A stretch of DNA of 64,000 nt from Pontimicrobium aquaticum (GTDB taxonomy: Bacteria; Bacteroidota; Bacteroidia; Flavobacteriales; Flavobacteriaceae). Shown here one piece after another: positions 9,122 through 18,306 of the stretch; position 1 is the first letter of the stretch, and each line of letters starts with the position of its first letter. Both the position numbers and the translations under genes were made by a program. The notes beneath the pieces were generated by a model. The model was given only the letters and a program-made list of their open reading frames with translations. It was not told the origin of the DNA and made no database searches. The stretch is from NCBI RefSeq assembly GCF_005047595.1, contig NZ_SUPL01000004.1, forward strand, positions 124,001 to 188,000. Reading direction: 5' to 3'.

Positions 9122-9799
9122 TTAAGTTTGATTTTTATAACGTTCTAAAATTTGATTGATACTCTTTATAGTTTTAGTACACCAATCAAAACGTTTTTCA
9201 AGCATTTCACTATCAGAAAGTTGCCATTGTACATCACTTTGCCTAAGTTTATTTGTTACATGCTGTAAAGTAATGGCTGCAGACACCGAAATATTTAAGC
9301 TTTCGGTAAAACCAACCATTGGAATTTTTAAAAACACATCAGCTTGACTCATAACATCGTCTGAGAGTCCTTCGGTTTCTCTACCAAAAAAGAAACATGA
9401 CTTTTTGCTAATATCAAAATCTTGCAATAAACCATCATTAGTATGAGGTGTTGTGGCTACTATTTGATAGCCTTGAGTTTTTAATGATTTAATACAGTTT
9501 TTAGCTGAATTATAACGTTTTAAATCCACCCACTTTTGCGCTCCCATTGCAATTTCTCTATCAATATGTTTTACGTTTTGCTCTTCAATAACATGTAATT
9601 CTTGAATGCCAAACACATCGCAACTGCGCATGACAGCACTTGTATTGTGAAGCTGATACACATCTTCCATAGCCACAGTAAAATGCTTGGTGCGCTGCGA
9701 TAATACTTGTTTAAATCGTGCTTTACGATTATCTGTTAAATAGGATTCTAAATACGTGACTAGTGTTTCGTCAATGTGACTAGTTTTTTCATCAATCAT
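9122..9799 (-). CDS. trmH: tRNA (guanosine-2'-O)-methyltransferase, SpoU/TrmH family
   Basis: This is a 225-residue SPOUT methyltransferase. Motif 1 is NTSAVMRSCDVFG (near residue 52; Asn and Arg bind substrate), motif 2 is FFGRETEGLS, and motif 3 is IPMVGFTESLNISVSAAI, which form the knotted SAM site. A C-terminal extension with RFDWCTKTI is as in TrmH (Gm18 of tRNA). It has its own short unit; upstream are a palindromic repeat and the sirtuin stub. The exact tRNA position modified is inferred from the family. Confidence 0.9.
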   Translation of the reverse strand: MIDEKTSHIDETLVTYLESYLTDNRKARFKQVLSQRTKHFTVAMEDVYQLHNTSAVMRSCDVFGIQELHVIEEQNVKHIDREIAMGAQKWVDLKRYNSAKNCIKSLKTQGYQIVATTPHTNDGLLQDFDISKKSCFFFGRETEGLSDDVMSQADVFLKIPMVGFTESLNISVSAAITLQHVTNKLRQSDVQWQLSDSEMLEKRFDWCTKTIKSINQILERYKNQT

Positions 9800-9817
9800 A
9801 AATCAAAAATAAGAAAT

Positions 9818-9904
9818 GTCATTACGAGGAACAAAGTGACGTGGTAATCTTTATAATTTATAAGCGGATTGCCACATGACACTAAAAGTGTGATGAGCAA
9901 TGAC
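9818..9904. repeat. REP-like palindromic repeat
   Basis: An 87-bp imperfect palindrome starts GTCATTACGAGGA and ends GAGCAATGAC. Inside it, GTGGTAATC (9841-9849) pairs with GATTGCCAC (about 9867-9875). The same style recurs at 32301-32401. It lies between trmH and the sirtuin stub. Confidence 0.6.
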
Positions 9905-9927
9905 GTAATAATTTATATTTTTGATAT

Positions 9928-9975
9928 ATGAAACACATTGTTGTACTTACAGGTGCAGTAAACTTATTTGTGTAA
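9928..9975 (+). pseudogene. cobB: 5' stub of a Sir2/CobB sirtuin gene, cut by the island
   Basis: The ATG at 9928 opens MKHIVVLTGA, the standard sirtuin start leading to the NAD-binding GAG motif. From codon 10 it runs into island DNA and stops at 9973-9975 after VNLFV. The continuation (GMSAESDIKTFRD) is found at 29106 onward. TATTTTTG (9916-9923) is a -7-like element only a few bases before the ATG, so the intact gene may have been leaderless. Its transcription now points into the island recombinase gene. Confidence 0.88.
9941..9971. other. attL junction of the serine-recombinase island
   Basis: Chromosomal codons for VVLTG end at the dinucleotide GC (9955-9956). The island arm 9957-9971 then begins AGTAAAC and ends TTTGT. 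Its reverse complement matches the right-end arm (29088-29102) at 11 of 15 bases. GC is the only sequence shared in register by both junctions. Confidence 0.75.
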
Positions 9976-10001
9976 AACAAAAATTTTAATTCTTATCTTT
10001 A
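9967..10001 (+). promoter_or_regulatory. Promoter of the island recombinase
   Basis: TTTG (9967-9970) and TATCTTTA (9994-10001) are 23 nt apart, close to the Bacteroidota -33/-7 arrangement. The start codon follows 21 nt later. The -33 part lies inside the attachment arm, so excision would change its upstream context. Confidence 0.5.
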
Positions 10002-10022
10002 ACCATATTTAAGTTTAGAATT

Positions 10023-11768
10023 ATGGAGCAATTAGCGATATACTGTCGTAAATCTCAGGATAATAAAGATAGGGATTCCACCTCAATTAATGAGCAAGAG
10101 AATCAAGGTAAATTAAAGGCTGTTGAACTTGATTTAGAACCAGTATTATTTATTGAAGATACCAGTTCAGGAAAGCTTGATTTAAAAGATAGACCTATTA
10201 TGATGGATATGCTTCAAAAAATAAGTGTAAAAGATTCAAAAATCAAAGCTGTCTTTGCTTATGATACGAGTAGATTATATAGAAATGATGAAACTAAGCA
10301 CAAGTTTTTAGCTATTATCAAAAGAAAAGATGTTGAATTATATTTTAAATCAGGTAGGTTTGATTGGAATGACCCTCATCATAAATTATTACATAATATT
10401 TTATCTGCAACTGATGAATTTTTTGTTGACTTAACTTCTGTTAAAATTAAAGATACATTAAGGTCAAAAGCAAGAGATGGAAAGGTTAACGGTGCTGTTT
10501 TACCCTATGGATATACTAAAGATGAAAATAGTTATCTAAAGCCTGACGAAAGTGAATCTAAAATTGTTAAAAAGATATTTGATGACTTCATACAAGGCAA
10601 AACATCTTCAGAGATAAGAAATTGGTTAATAGACAATAATGTGCAAACAAGATACAATAAAATAGGCGGTACTAATAAAGTAATTCATAAAGGTAGAAAC
10701 GAAACAAGAGTTTATAAAAAATCTGATTCAACTTGGACAACTGGCACAATCTTACAAATAATTAGAAATCCAATTTACAAAGGGAAAAGACGTTGGGGGG
10801 ATGAGTTTTTCGATGCTCCTATAATAGTTGACCCAGTAAAATGGGAAAAAGCAAATAATAGTTATATAAACAGAAATAAAGGCTCGCTAAGGGGTAAAAA
10901 CACAGACCATAAATATTTACTTACTCCATTACTTCAATGTGGTTGTGGACTATCGCTTAATGGACGTTCAAATAAACTTGAAAACTATTACGGTTGTGCA
11001 GGAAAAAGGTATAAAGAAAAGAAATGTACTTCTAAGTACATTCCTGTTAAAGTACTTGATTCAATTATCATACAATTAATTTATGGAAACCTTTTTGATA
11101 CAATCAAAGTATCTTTTTCCAGTAATAATTCTGAAAAGACAAAGGAATTGAAAGCAAGAATACAAAGTCTCGAAGCTGAATTAGAAAAAATTAATAAAAG
11201 CAAGTTAAGAATAGAAAATTATTCAGCAGACGGAACATATACTAAAAAGCAATATTTAAGACAATTAAAAAGATTAGATGATAAGACTAACGAGATTATT
11301 ATTAGTAAATCAAATATTGAAGAAAATTTAATATTAATAAAAGGAGACAATAATATTTTAAAGGAAATAGAAAATTTAACAAGTATAGCACATTCATACA
11401 TAAAGGAATACCCATTTGAAGATACTCATCCTGGTTTTATGAAAAATTATGTTGATAGCGTATTTAAAGGATATTTGGCTTTAAACTTGCCTTTTTTGGA
11501 AAAACAAAAAGTTATTAGGAGGTTTATAAAGAATATATTGGTTAAATGGATTCCTGAAAACAATCTGTTTGAAATTACAGTTAGTTATAAGTTGCCTATA
11601 GATGATGAAGTTTACTATATGGATAATTTAACACTAATGCTATTAGATGCGAACATTGGGCAAACTATATGGGTAAATACTGAAAGAGCTAAGAAACAAA
11701 GGAAAATTACTGTAGATTCTAAGTATGATTTTTTAAGAGATTACATTACTAATAAGAAAAATGAATAA
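10023..11768 (+). CDS. Large serine recombinase (integrase of the island)
   Basis: This is a 581-residue site-specific recombinase. The catalytic resolvase domain starts LAIYCRKSQ with nucleophile Ser11 and spans to about residue 150. A recombinase domain with YGYTKDE and an IVKKIFDDFIQGKTSSEI helix follows. A zinc-ribbon sits near residues 315-345 (CGCG, then CAGKRYKEKKC), then a long Lys/Glu coiled coil (about 370-450) and a C-terminal domain. This order is that of phage-type large serine integrases that join attP and attB without accessory factors; reversal needs a directionality factor. It lies next to attL, the normal place for an integrase. Confidence 0.93.
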   Translation: MEQLAIYCRKSQDNKDRDSTSINEQENQGKLKAVELDLEPVLFIEDTSSGKLDLKDRPIMMDMLQKISVKDSKIKAVFAYDTSRLYRNDETKHKFLAIIKRKDVELYFKSGRFDWNDPHHKLLHNILSATDEFFVDLTSVKIKDTLRSKARDGKVNGAVLPYGYTKDENSYLKPDESESKIVKKIFDDFIQGKTSSEIRNWLIDNNVQTRYNKIGGTNKVIHKGRNETRVYKKSDSTWTTGTILQIIRNPIYKGKRRWGDEFFDAPIIVDPVKWEKANNSYINRNKGSLRGKNTDHKYLLTPLLQCGCGLSLNGRSNKLENYYGCAGKRYKEKKCTSKYIPVKVLDSIIIQLIYGNLFDTIKVSFSSNNSEKTKELKARIQSLEAELEKINKSKLRIENYSADGTYTKKQYLRQLKRLDDKTNEIIISKSNIEENLILIKGDNNILKEIENLTSIAHSYIKEYPFEDTHPGFMKNYVDSVFKGYLALNLPFLEKQKVIRRFIKNILVKWIPENNLFEITVSYKLPIDDEVYYMDNLTLMLLDANIGQTIWVNTERAKKQRKITVDSKYDFLRDYITNKKNE

Positions 11769-11828
11769 CTTCAAAGTCTTAATTAAACCAGAATTTTTAA
11801 CAGGAGAAAAAAATCTCTATTTTAATAT

Positions 11829-14800
11829 ATGATAGCTTATTTTGTTATAGGAGGTATTGCTTTAACAGCTATTTCGGTTTCAGCATATTCAAATGCTAAA
11901 AAGAAAAAGAGGCTTGAAGAAGAAGCACGTCAGCGTAGAATGGAATACTTGTTAAAATGCGAAAAACTAAAAAAAAGCCTTCAAAAAAAATTAACCGAAA
12001 TCAAACAATTCAATCTTGATTTTGATACATTCCGAAATAAAAGAAAGTACCTATCAAATTACGATGCGTTTAATTTTAAATCCAATTACACAGCTTTATT
12101 TAATAAGTTAAAGATTACTGATTATAAGGACTTACCAGACTTTCAAGAAGAAATAAGACTTATTGATACATTCATTTCTGAATACTCAAATTTTGATGAT
12201 TTATTAAAGGTTAGAAATAACATTTTTGTTACCAATGAACTTGTAAAGGTTGATGATTTATTAAGTGATGTTGAAGGTAAATCATTAGATACACAACAAA
12301 GAAATGCAGTAATAGTAAACGAAGATAATAATTTGATTATCGCAGGTGCAGGTTCTGGTAAAACCTTAACAATAGCAGGTAAGGTTCAATATTTAACCAA
12401 AAGATTAAGAGTAAATCCTAAAGAAATATTGCTTATTTCTTTTACTCGAAAATCTGCTGATGAAATGGCTGAAAGAATCCAAAAGAAAATGGATATTTCA
12501 CTACCAGTAAAAACATTTCATAAATTAGGTTTAGATATTATTGCTGAATCAACTAATGAGAAACCATCAATTTTTGGGTTATCTCAAAAGGAAATTTTAC
12601 AACTAATATCTTCTTTTATTTCTGATGCTAAATCAAATGACTCATATTTCAATAACTTAATAGACTTTTTGGCATATTACTTAAAACCATATAAAGACAT
12701 TCACGATTTTAAATCTGATGCTGAACACCAAAACTATCTTAAAGAACAAAAGCTTGAAGGGTATAAGATTGTAGAAAAACAAACTAAGGATGGGGTAGAT
12801 ATAAAGTATCGTGAAAGGTTTAAAAGTCAAGAAGAAGTATTAATAGCAAACTTTTTATTCAGAAACAATATTGAATATAAGTACGAAGAAAGTTATCAAT
12901 ATAAAACAGCAAGTAAAAAGTTTGGTCAATACAAACCTGATTTTTATCTGCCTGAATACAACATTTACATAGAACATTTTGGTATTGATGAGAACAACAA
13001 TGTTCCTAATTGGTTTAAGGGCAAAGATGGTATGTCTGCAAAACAAGTTTATAATGATGGAATTGCTTGGAAAAGAAATGAACATCAATTTAATGGGACT
13101 GCACTTGTTGAAACTTATTCTTGGGAACAAAGTAAAGGTATTCTATTGTCAAGTCTAAAGAATAAATTGGAAGAAAAAGGTGTAGATTTTAACCCAATGT
13201 CAGATGATGAACTCTGGAATTACATTCAAGGAAACACTCCTGAAGATATTGATACATTTACACAATTACTCAATACCTTTTTAGTATTGTTTAAATCTAA
13301 TAATGAATCTATTAATAATCTTTCATTTAGAGCTAAACAAGAGGATAATCAAAGAGCAACATTGTTTTTAAAGTTATTTGAACCTATACTAAAGAATTAC
13401 GAAAACTACTTAAAAGAACATAATGAAATTGATTTTAGTGATATGATTAATATGGCTACAACTCTAATTTCAAACACTAAATTTTCATCCCCTTACAAAT
13501 ACATTATCATTGATGAATTTCAAGATATATCTCAATCGAGATACCATTTAGTTAAAGCTTTATTAGACCAAAAAACTAATGCAAAATTATTCTGTGTTGG
13601 TGATGATTGGCAGTCTATTTATAGATTTGCAGGTAGCGATATTGGAGTTTTTACTGGCTTTGCTGAATATTTTGAAACCTCTACTATTTCAGGATTTAAA
13701 AGAAAAACAAATAAGTCTTATATAGAACATACATATAGGTTTGATAATAAACTTATTGAACTTTCAAGCAACTTTATTTTAAAGAACCCAAATCAAATTG
13801 AAAAATCTCTAAAAAGTAATAAGCAATCAAAATTAAATCCATTATCAATACATAAATACAATGATGCAGAGAGAAATGGAAATGAAGTATATAAGGCTTT
13901 AAATGAAGCACTTGATGAAATTAATAAAAAAGAAAAAGATAATAACGTTTCAATATTACTTTTAGGACGTTATGATTTTGAAAAGCGAATTATTGATAAT
14001 TCTAAGCTTATTTCAAAACAGTACAACAAGCAATTTAATAGATATGATTATATATATAAAGAGAATCATAATCATCAAATAAACTTTCTAACTGTTCATA
14101 CTTCAAAAGGATTAGAAGCTGATTATATCATTATCTTAAACGGAAATTCGGGTACTTATGGTTTCCCCTCTGAAATATCTGATGACCCTCTATTAAACTT
14201 CCTGCTATCAAAAGCTGACCAATTTCCAAATGGTGAAGAACGACGTTTATTTTATGTTGCAATGACAAGAGCAAAAAAGCACGTTCACATATTATCCAGT
14301 TATGAATATCCTTCAAAATTTGTAACTGAAATTGAAGCAAACGAACCAATCACTACTTTAAAATGTGGATGGTGCGACAATGGCAAGTTGATTGAAAGAA
14401 AAGGTCCTTATGGATATTTTTATGCGTGTAACAACCATCACTATTGTAACTACACCAAAAAGATCAATGCTGAAGATTTATCAAAAGTTGCCGATGAATT
14501 AACCGATAAAAAAGATTTTGAAAGTGCAATTAAATACTATTCTAAATCATTAGAGATTGAAAATGATAATGCTAAAGTCCAATATAATTTAGCGAGGGCG
14601 TATGAACAGAACAACCAATTAAGTGAAGCAATAAAATATTACAGTAAATCACTTGAATCAGATGGTTCTAATATTTATGCTTTTTATTGGCGTGGTAGTG
14701 CCTATTATGATATAAATTACTATGAGAAAGCATTTAATGATTGGTTAAAATTTGATGAATTTAAACCTGGTAGCAATAATGTTTACTTTTGGATGGCAAA

Positions 14801-15224
14801 AGCAAAATATCAACAAGAACAATATGATGCAGCGATAAAGTATTTGAACAAAAATCTTGAATTAAATAAAGATGACAATGACAGTATAGAATTAAAAAAG
14901 AAATGTTTAGATAAATTTAAAGAGGCTCTTCAAAAAAAAGAGACACATCTCAATTCTAATGGTTTAGGAGATATTAAAAACTTAATACAATTAGGTATTG
15001 CTTATAATCTCAATTTAAAATTTAATTACCATAAATCAATTCAGTTTGATGGTGGTATTCAGAGTTTGAGAACAATTAGACCGTCAGAATTTAAAACAGT
15101 TGGTAACTCTTTATGTGTTGAAGGTTATTGTTATATGAGAGAAGAAAATAGGACATTCAATATAGAAAGAATGTCCAAATTGGTTTTAAACCCAAATAGA
15201 ATTGAATATTGGTCAAAAGAGTAA
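11829..15224 (+). CDS. SF1 (UvrD/HelD-like) helicase with nuclease-like insert, zinc finger, TPRs and WYL-like domain
   Basis: This is a 1131-residue multidomain protein. Residues 1-20 are hydrophobic, then a charged coil. Walker A is AGAGSGKT near 182, Walker B IIIDEFQD near 561, and motif VI YVAMTRAKK near 810. Between the helicase lobes, near 335-440, lies a PD-(D/E)XK-like module (SQEEVLIANFLF, then KPDFYLPEYNIYIEHFG), as in DNA-helicase-IV relatives. After the motor come a CxxC zinc finger (CGWC, then C and YC near 850-875), TPR repeats (about 885-1030) and a terminal WYL-like segment (LRTIRP, then VEGYCYMREENRTFNIERM). WYL domains bind nucleic acid or nucleotides in defence regulators. 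A role in DNA processing or phage defence is inferred. Confidence 0.8.
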   Translation: MIAYFVIGGIALTAISVSAYSNAKKKKRLEEEARQRRMEYLLKCEKLKKSLQKKLTEIKQFNLDFDTFRNKRKYLSNYDAFNFKSNYTALFNKLKITDYKDLPDFQEEIRLIDTFISEYSNFDDLLKVRNNIFVTNELVKVDDLLSDVEGKSLDTQQRNAVIVNEDNNLIIAGAGSGKTLTIAGKVQYLTKRLRVNPKEILLISFTRKSADEMAERIQKKMDISLPVKTFHKLGLDIIAESTNEKPSIFGLSQKEILQLISSFISDAKSNDSYFNNLIDFLAYYLKPYKDIHDFKSDAEHQNYLKEQKLEGYKIVEKQTKDGVDIKYRERFKSQEEVLIANFLFRNNIEYKYEESYQYKTASKKFGQYKPDFYLPEYNIYIEHFGIDENNNVPNWFKGKDGMSAKQVYNDGIAWKRNEHQFNGTALVETYSWEQSKGILLSSLKNKLEEKGVDFNPMSDDELWNYIQGNTPEDIDTFTQLLNTFLVLFKSNNESINNLSFRAKQEDNQRATLFLKLFEPILKNYENYLKEHNEIDFSDMINMATTLISNTKFSSPYKYIIIDEFQDISQSRYHLVKALLDQKTNAKLFCVGDDWQSIYRFAGSDIGVFTGFAEYFETSTISGFKRKTNKSYIEHTYRFDNKLIELSSNFILKNPNQIEKSLKSNKQSKLNPLSIHKYNDAERNGNEVYKALNEALDEINKKEKDNNVSILLLGRYDFEKRIIDNSKLISKQYNKQFNRYDYIYKENHNHQINFLTVHTSKGLEADYIIILNGNSGTYGFPSEISDDPLLNFLLSKADQFPNGEERRLFYVAMTRAKKHVHILSSYEYPSKFVTEIEANEPITTLKCGWCDNGKLIERKGPYGYFYACNNHHYCNYTKKINAEDLSKVADELTDKKDFESAIKYYSKSLEIENDNAKVQYNLARAYEQNNQLSEAIKYYSKSLESDGSNIYAFYWRGSAYYDINYYEKAFNDWLKFDEFKPGSNNVYFWMAKAKYQQEQYDAAIKYLNKNLELNKDDNDSIELKKKCLDKFKEALQKKETHLNSNGLGDIKNLIQLGIAYNLNLKFNYHKSIQFDGGIQSLRTIRPSEFKTVGNSLCVEGYCYMREENRTFNIERMSKLVLNPNRIEYWSKE

Positions 15225-15245
15225 TTTATTTTATTATTGTTTAAT

Positions 15246-15253
15246 TAATTTTG
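15246..15253 (+). promoter_or_regulatory. -7 promoter element for umuD
   Basis: TAATTTTG matches TAnnTTTG 57 nt before the umuD ATG. Just downstream, ATTAC (about 15263-15267) and GTAAT are arranged as an inverted repeat, a possible operator. Confidence 0.45.
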
Positions 15254-15309
15254 TAAACATTATTACATCATTGAAGTAATTTTTAAACATCAAGTATTTA
15301 TAAAATAAA

Positions 15310-15759
15310 ATGCAAGTTAGAAAACTATACGATACAATAACCTTAGAATTTTTCGAAGCAGATGTAACTTCTGAACTTGCACTTCCTTTTGTTGTAAATG
15401 GTATAAGCGCAGGGTTTCCGTCCCCTGCTGATGACTTTCTTGATATTAACATTGACCTTAATAAACACCTAATAAAAAACCCAAGTACAACATTCTATGG
15501 TAGAGTTAGAGGTGATTCAATGATAAATGCAGGTTTAAGCGATGGCGATTTATTGATAATTGATAAAAGCCTTGAACCTCGAGATGGAAAAATAGCTGTA
15601 TGTTTTATAGATGGAGAATATACAGTTAAGCGAATAAGTATTGAAAAAGACTGCGTTTGGCTTATAGCTGAAAACCAAAATTACAAACCTATTAAGGTTA
15701 CTAAAGATAATGACTTCATTATTTGGGGCATTGTTACTAATGTCATTAAGAATCTTTAA
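15310..15759 (+). CDS. umuD: UmuD-like S24 autoprotease, subunit of DNA polymerase V
   Basis: This is a 149-residue LexA/UmuD-type serine protease. The self-cleavage bond is Ala34-Gly35 in GISAGFPSP. The nucleophile is Ser70 in RGDSM and the general base Lys107 in YTVKRIS, so all catalytic parts are present. There is no DNA-binding domain, which fits UmuD rather than LexA. RecA filaments would trigger cleavage and give the form that activates UmuC for translesion synthesis. Its expected partner umuC is not next to it but at 18307, beyond two minus-strand genes. Its 3' end overlaps the convergent gene by 14 bp. Confidence 0.93.
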   Translation: MQVRKLYDTITLEFFEADVTSELALPFVVNGISAGFPSPADDFLDINIDLNKHLIKNPSTTFYGRVRGDSMINAGLSDGDLLIIDKSLEPRDGKIAVCFIDGEYTVKRISIEKDCVWLIAENQNYKPIKVTKDNDFIIWGIVTNVIKNL

Positions 15760-16366
15760 TTTTTTCCCAATTAATAATTTCTTTGATTCGTTCAACGAAC
15801 TTTTGAAATGTAGGTTTATGTAATTTTCTAAAATCTGTAGTTAATTCATAGAGTTTATGAAGGTCTGCTACATATCCCGAATCCGTTTTATTAATACAAT
15901 CTTCATAGTTAATCCGAAAAACTGAATTAAACTCAGATTCTCTTTTAGTTAATTCGTCAAAATATTCTTCATTTAGATAAGGATAAAGTATAATTCTTTC
16001 TCTATTAATACGAAACTGCATTAATGCACCTACTAAACATTTAGCATCAATATATCCTTTAGATTGGTCGTTATGGAAATCAAAGCAACTTTTAAAAGGT
16101 AGTTTTGTGTAGAGGGTTTGAAAATAACAACCATAAACTAATTCAGCTATTTTTTCGGGTAGATTTGTTAGTTCTTTATCTCTATTATCACCATCACTAA
16201 CCAACGGTATTGTTTTACCTTGATATTGCAAACCATTTGGGAGTTGATATTCTATAAAATCTATCGATTCAACTTTACCTATACCGTATAGTTCATAATT
16301 TAGTTCGTGTGCAATGTAATGTCCTAATTCGTGAAAAAAAACTATTTCTAAATCATTCATTATCAA
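15746..16366 (-). CDS. HExxH zinc-protease-like protein (M41/M78-like)
   Basis: This 206-residue protein has the metalloprotease motif FFHELGHYIAHE at residues 11-22. A second helix EKIAELVYGCYFQ near residue 90 resembles the helix after the active site in FtsH-type M41 peptidases (AAELVFG). It has no AAA domain, signal peptide or membrane helix. It follows the DUF262 gene by 36 bp on the same strand, so the two form a two-gene unit. It could be a dedicated regulator or proteolytic effector of that nuclease. Family assignment is by motif only; the substrate is unknown. Confidence 0.6.
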   Translation of the reverse strand: MIMNDLEIVFFHELGHYIAHELNYELYGIGKVESIDFIEYQLPNGLQYQGKTIPLVSDGDNRDKELTNLPEKIAELVYGCYFQTLYTKLPFKSCFDFHNDQSKGYIDAKCLVGALMQFRINRERIILYPYLNEEYFDELTKRESEFNSVFRINYEDCINKTDSGYVADLHKLYELTTDFRKLHKPTFQKFVERIKEIINWEKIKDS

Positions 16367-16402
16367 AATTTAATATCAATTGTTGTTTAATTTTTATTGC
16401 TT

Positions 16403-18157
16403 TTAAGCTTCCTCAATTAATAGTATTTTACTAAACTCTGCTTTTAATAACTTTTCTCTTTCTTCAAAAAATTCAATAAAATTCCCAAAGTCCAATTCAA
16501 CATTAGGAATGTAATGAACCTCCTTAAATTGGTTTTGATTCCTTTGGTCTGGGTAAATGTTATTTAACCAAATTTTAAATTCAGTATCCTTTTTTTCAAT
16601 ATTAGGAATAGCACCTATTAATTGTAAATTACCAATATAGTTGAACCAATCATAAAATGTTTCAATATCATCCTCTGAAATACCACGTTTCCGCAATTTT
16701 GACTTAGTAAAAAGGCTTTTAGGAAATATATGGTCAATATGAAATTGATTGCTGTAATCCAATTGCGGATAGAGTAATGATAAAATTGAAAAAGTAAATC
16801 CTTGTCCATACTTGTAATGCGTTAGATTCTCAATATCTTCAGTCGAGAATAGTAATGATTTAGTCGTTCCTTTAAATTTATCAATTATTAATCCTATTGG
16901 AAAACTATCGTGGTTTTCAAGTATGATTTTTCTAATTGGTCTTAAAACATTGTCTGGTTGCCCACTAAATGCTCTTTTTACAAGTGAAAGAATTAACCAC
17001 TTTTTTATTTTCTCTTTATCTGCTAAATTTCTTGTTGAAGTTGGAAAACTGTCAGTTGCGCTAATTTTATACAAATAATATGCAATCGGAATAATAGCGT
17101 TGTTGGATGTCAATGTATCACGATTGTAGCCAAAACTTGAAACAAGTTTAACAGCTATTCTAATTGCACTCGTAAGTGCATCCCAATTCTGCTCTATTTT
17201 AAGCATATTGGCTTTATTGAAGTTATCTACTTTAAATGCAAAATCAGAAAATTCATTTATTACAAGGCTTGACTTTAACACAAAGTCTTTATTAAAGTTA
17301 AAGCCACTACCAATGTCATTTATTTCATCTACAAATTTTATTATTTCTTCTCTTGCATCTTTTTCTTCCCATTGAGCCGTTGCAATAGAAAGTAATAAGT
17401 CTGAATAGCTTAAAATAGTTCCACCGCTGTTAATTCTTATAAAGATATTAAGCACTTTATCTAATGATTGACTTTGTTCCTTATAGTAACTTATCAATGG
17501 TGTTATGTGAATGACGTTATGTAGCTTGAATAAGGCATTATTTGCAAATTCTGCTTGGTCAGGTTTGTAGTTTTGAAATATTTGATTCTTTATTAGATAA
17601 GAATTTACTTCTCCTGGTTCTTTTAAATTTAAAATGTCGCCTACTCTAAACCAATAATCATTTTCATTATTTTCTAATGCTTCTTCGTCAGTTAAAAACA
17701 TAAAATCATATTCAAGTTCAGGATCTTCAGATTTCCTAACTAAATTTAGATAGAGTTTTTTCTTTGGGTAAGCTAAATCATTGTCCCATCTTTTACGAGG
17801 TAGTTTCTCAGCAAAACTTCCTTTTAACGCAATATAAATTGAAGTTAACCTTTGTTGTCCATCCAATATAGCTGTTATACCTTCTTCTCCACTTATATCC
17901 GCTTTAAGATTGTGTCGTCTATCTCTCTCGTGAAACTCTCTTAGAAACTCGTAAAATTCATAATCGTTAACACTTTCTTTATCAACTTGCCAAAACAGAA
18001 ATGAACTTATAGGATAATTTCTCATTATACTATCAAATAGCCTTTCAATTTGAAATGTATTCCAAACAAATTCTCGTTGAATTGCTGGTAGTAAATACTT
18101 CTTTTTATGTATGTTATCTACAACATCAGAAATTTTTAAAGCTGTCTCGTATGACAT
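16403..18157 (-). CDS. DUF262 (ParB/Srx-like NTPase fold) protein with C-terminal HNH-type nuclease motif
   Basis: This is a 584-residue protein. The N-terminal DUF262 domain shows ILDGQQRLTSIYIAL near 115-130 and IRINSGGTILSYSDL near 240. The C-terminal region has FHIDHIFPKSLF near 470 and IGNLQLIGAIPNIEKK near 505, the His- and Asn-containing motifs of the HNH/DUF1524-like nuclease in GmrSD-type proteins. GmrSD and SspE relatives hydrolyse NTP and cut modified phage DNA. The HNH half is fused here. A restriction-like defence role is inferred from family and island context. It is divergent from umuC with 149 bp between them. Confidence 0.8.
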   Translation of the reverse strand: MSYETALKISDVVDNIHKKKYLLPAIQREFVWNTFQIERLFDSIMRNYPISSFLFWQVDKESVNDYEFYEFLREFHERDRRHNLKADISGEEGITAILDGQQRLTSIYIALKGSFAEKLPRKRWDNDLAYPKKKLYLNLVRKSEDPELEYDFMFLTDEEALENNENDYWFRVGDILNLKEPGEVNSYLIKNQIFQNYKPDQAEFANNALFKLHNVIHITPLISYYKEQSQSLDKVLNIFIRINSGGTILSYSDLLLSIATAQWEEKDAREEIIKFVDEINDIGSGFNFNKDFVLKSSLVINEFSDFAFKVDNFNKANMLKIEQNWDALTSAIRIAVKLVSSFGYNRDTLTSNNAIIPIAYYLYKISATDSFPTSTRNLADKEKIKKWLILSLVKRAFSGQPDNVLRPIRKIILENHDSFPIGLIIDKFKGTTKSLLFSTEDIENLTHYKYGQGFTFSILSLLYPQLDYSNQFHIDHIFPKSLFTKSKLRKRGISEDDIETFYDWFNYIGNLQLIGAIPNIEKKDTEFKIWLNNIYPDQRNQNQFKEVHYIPNVELDFGNFIEFFEEREKLLKAEFSKILLIEEA

Positions 18158-18306
18158 ATCGAATAAAATTAGTTTGTTAAATTATTAATTAAATATTTTT
18201 GGATGTCTAATGTACTATTTTTATAGTTTAAATTAATACAAGAAAATTAAACCTGATTTATTTCTTTATGGCTATTACTGACTAATGGAACCTAAACCTT
18301 TATAGA

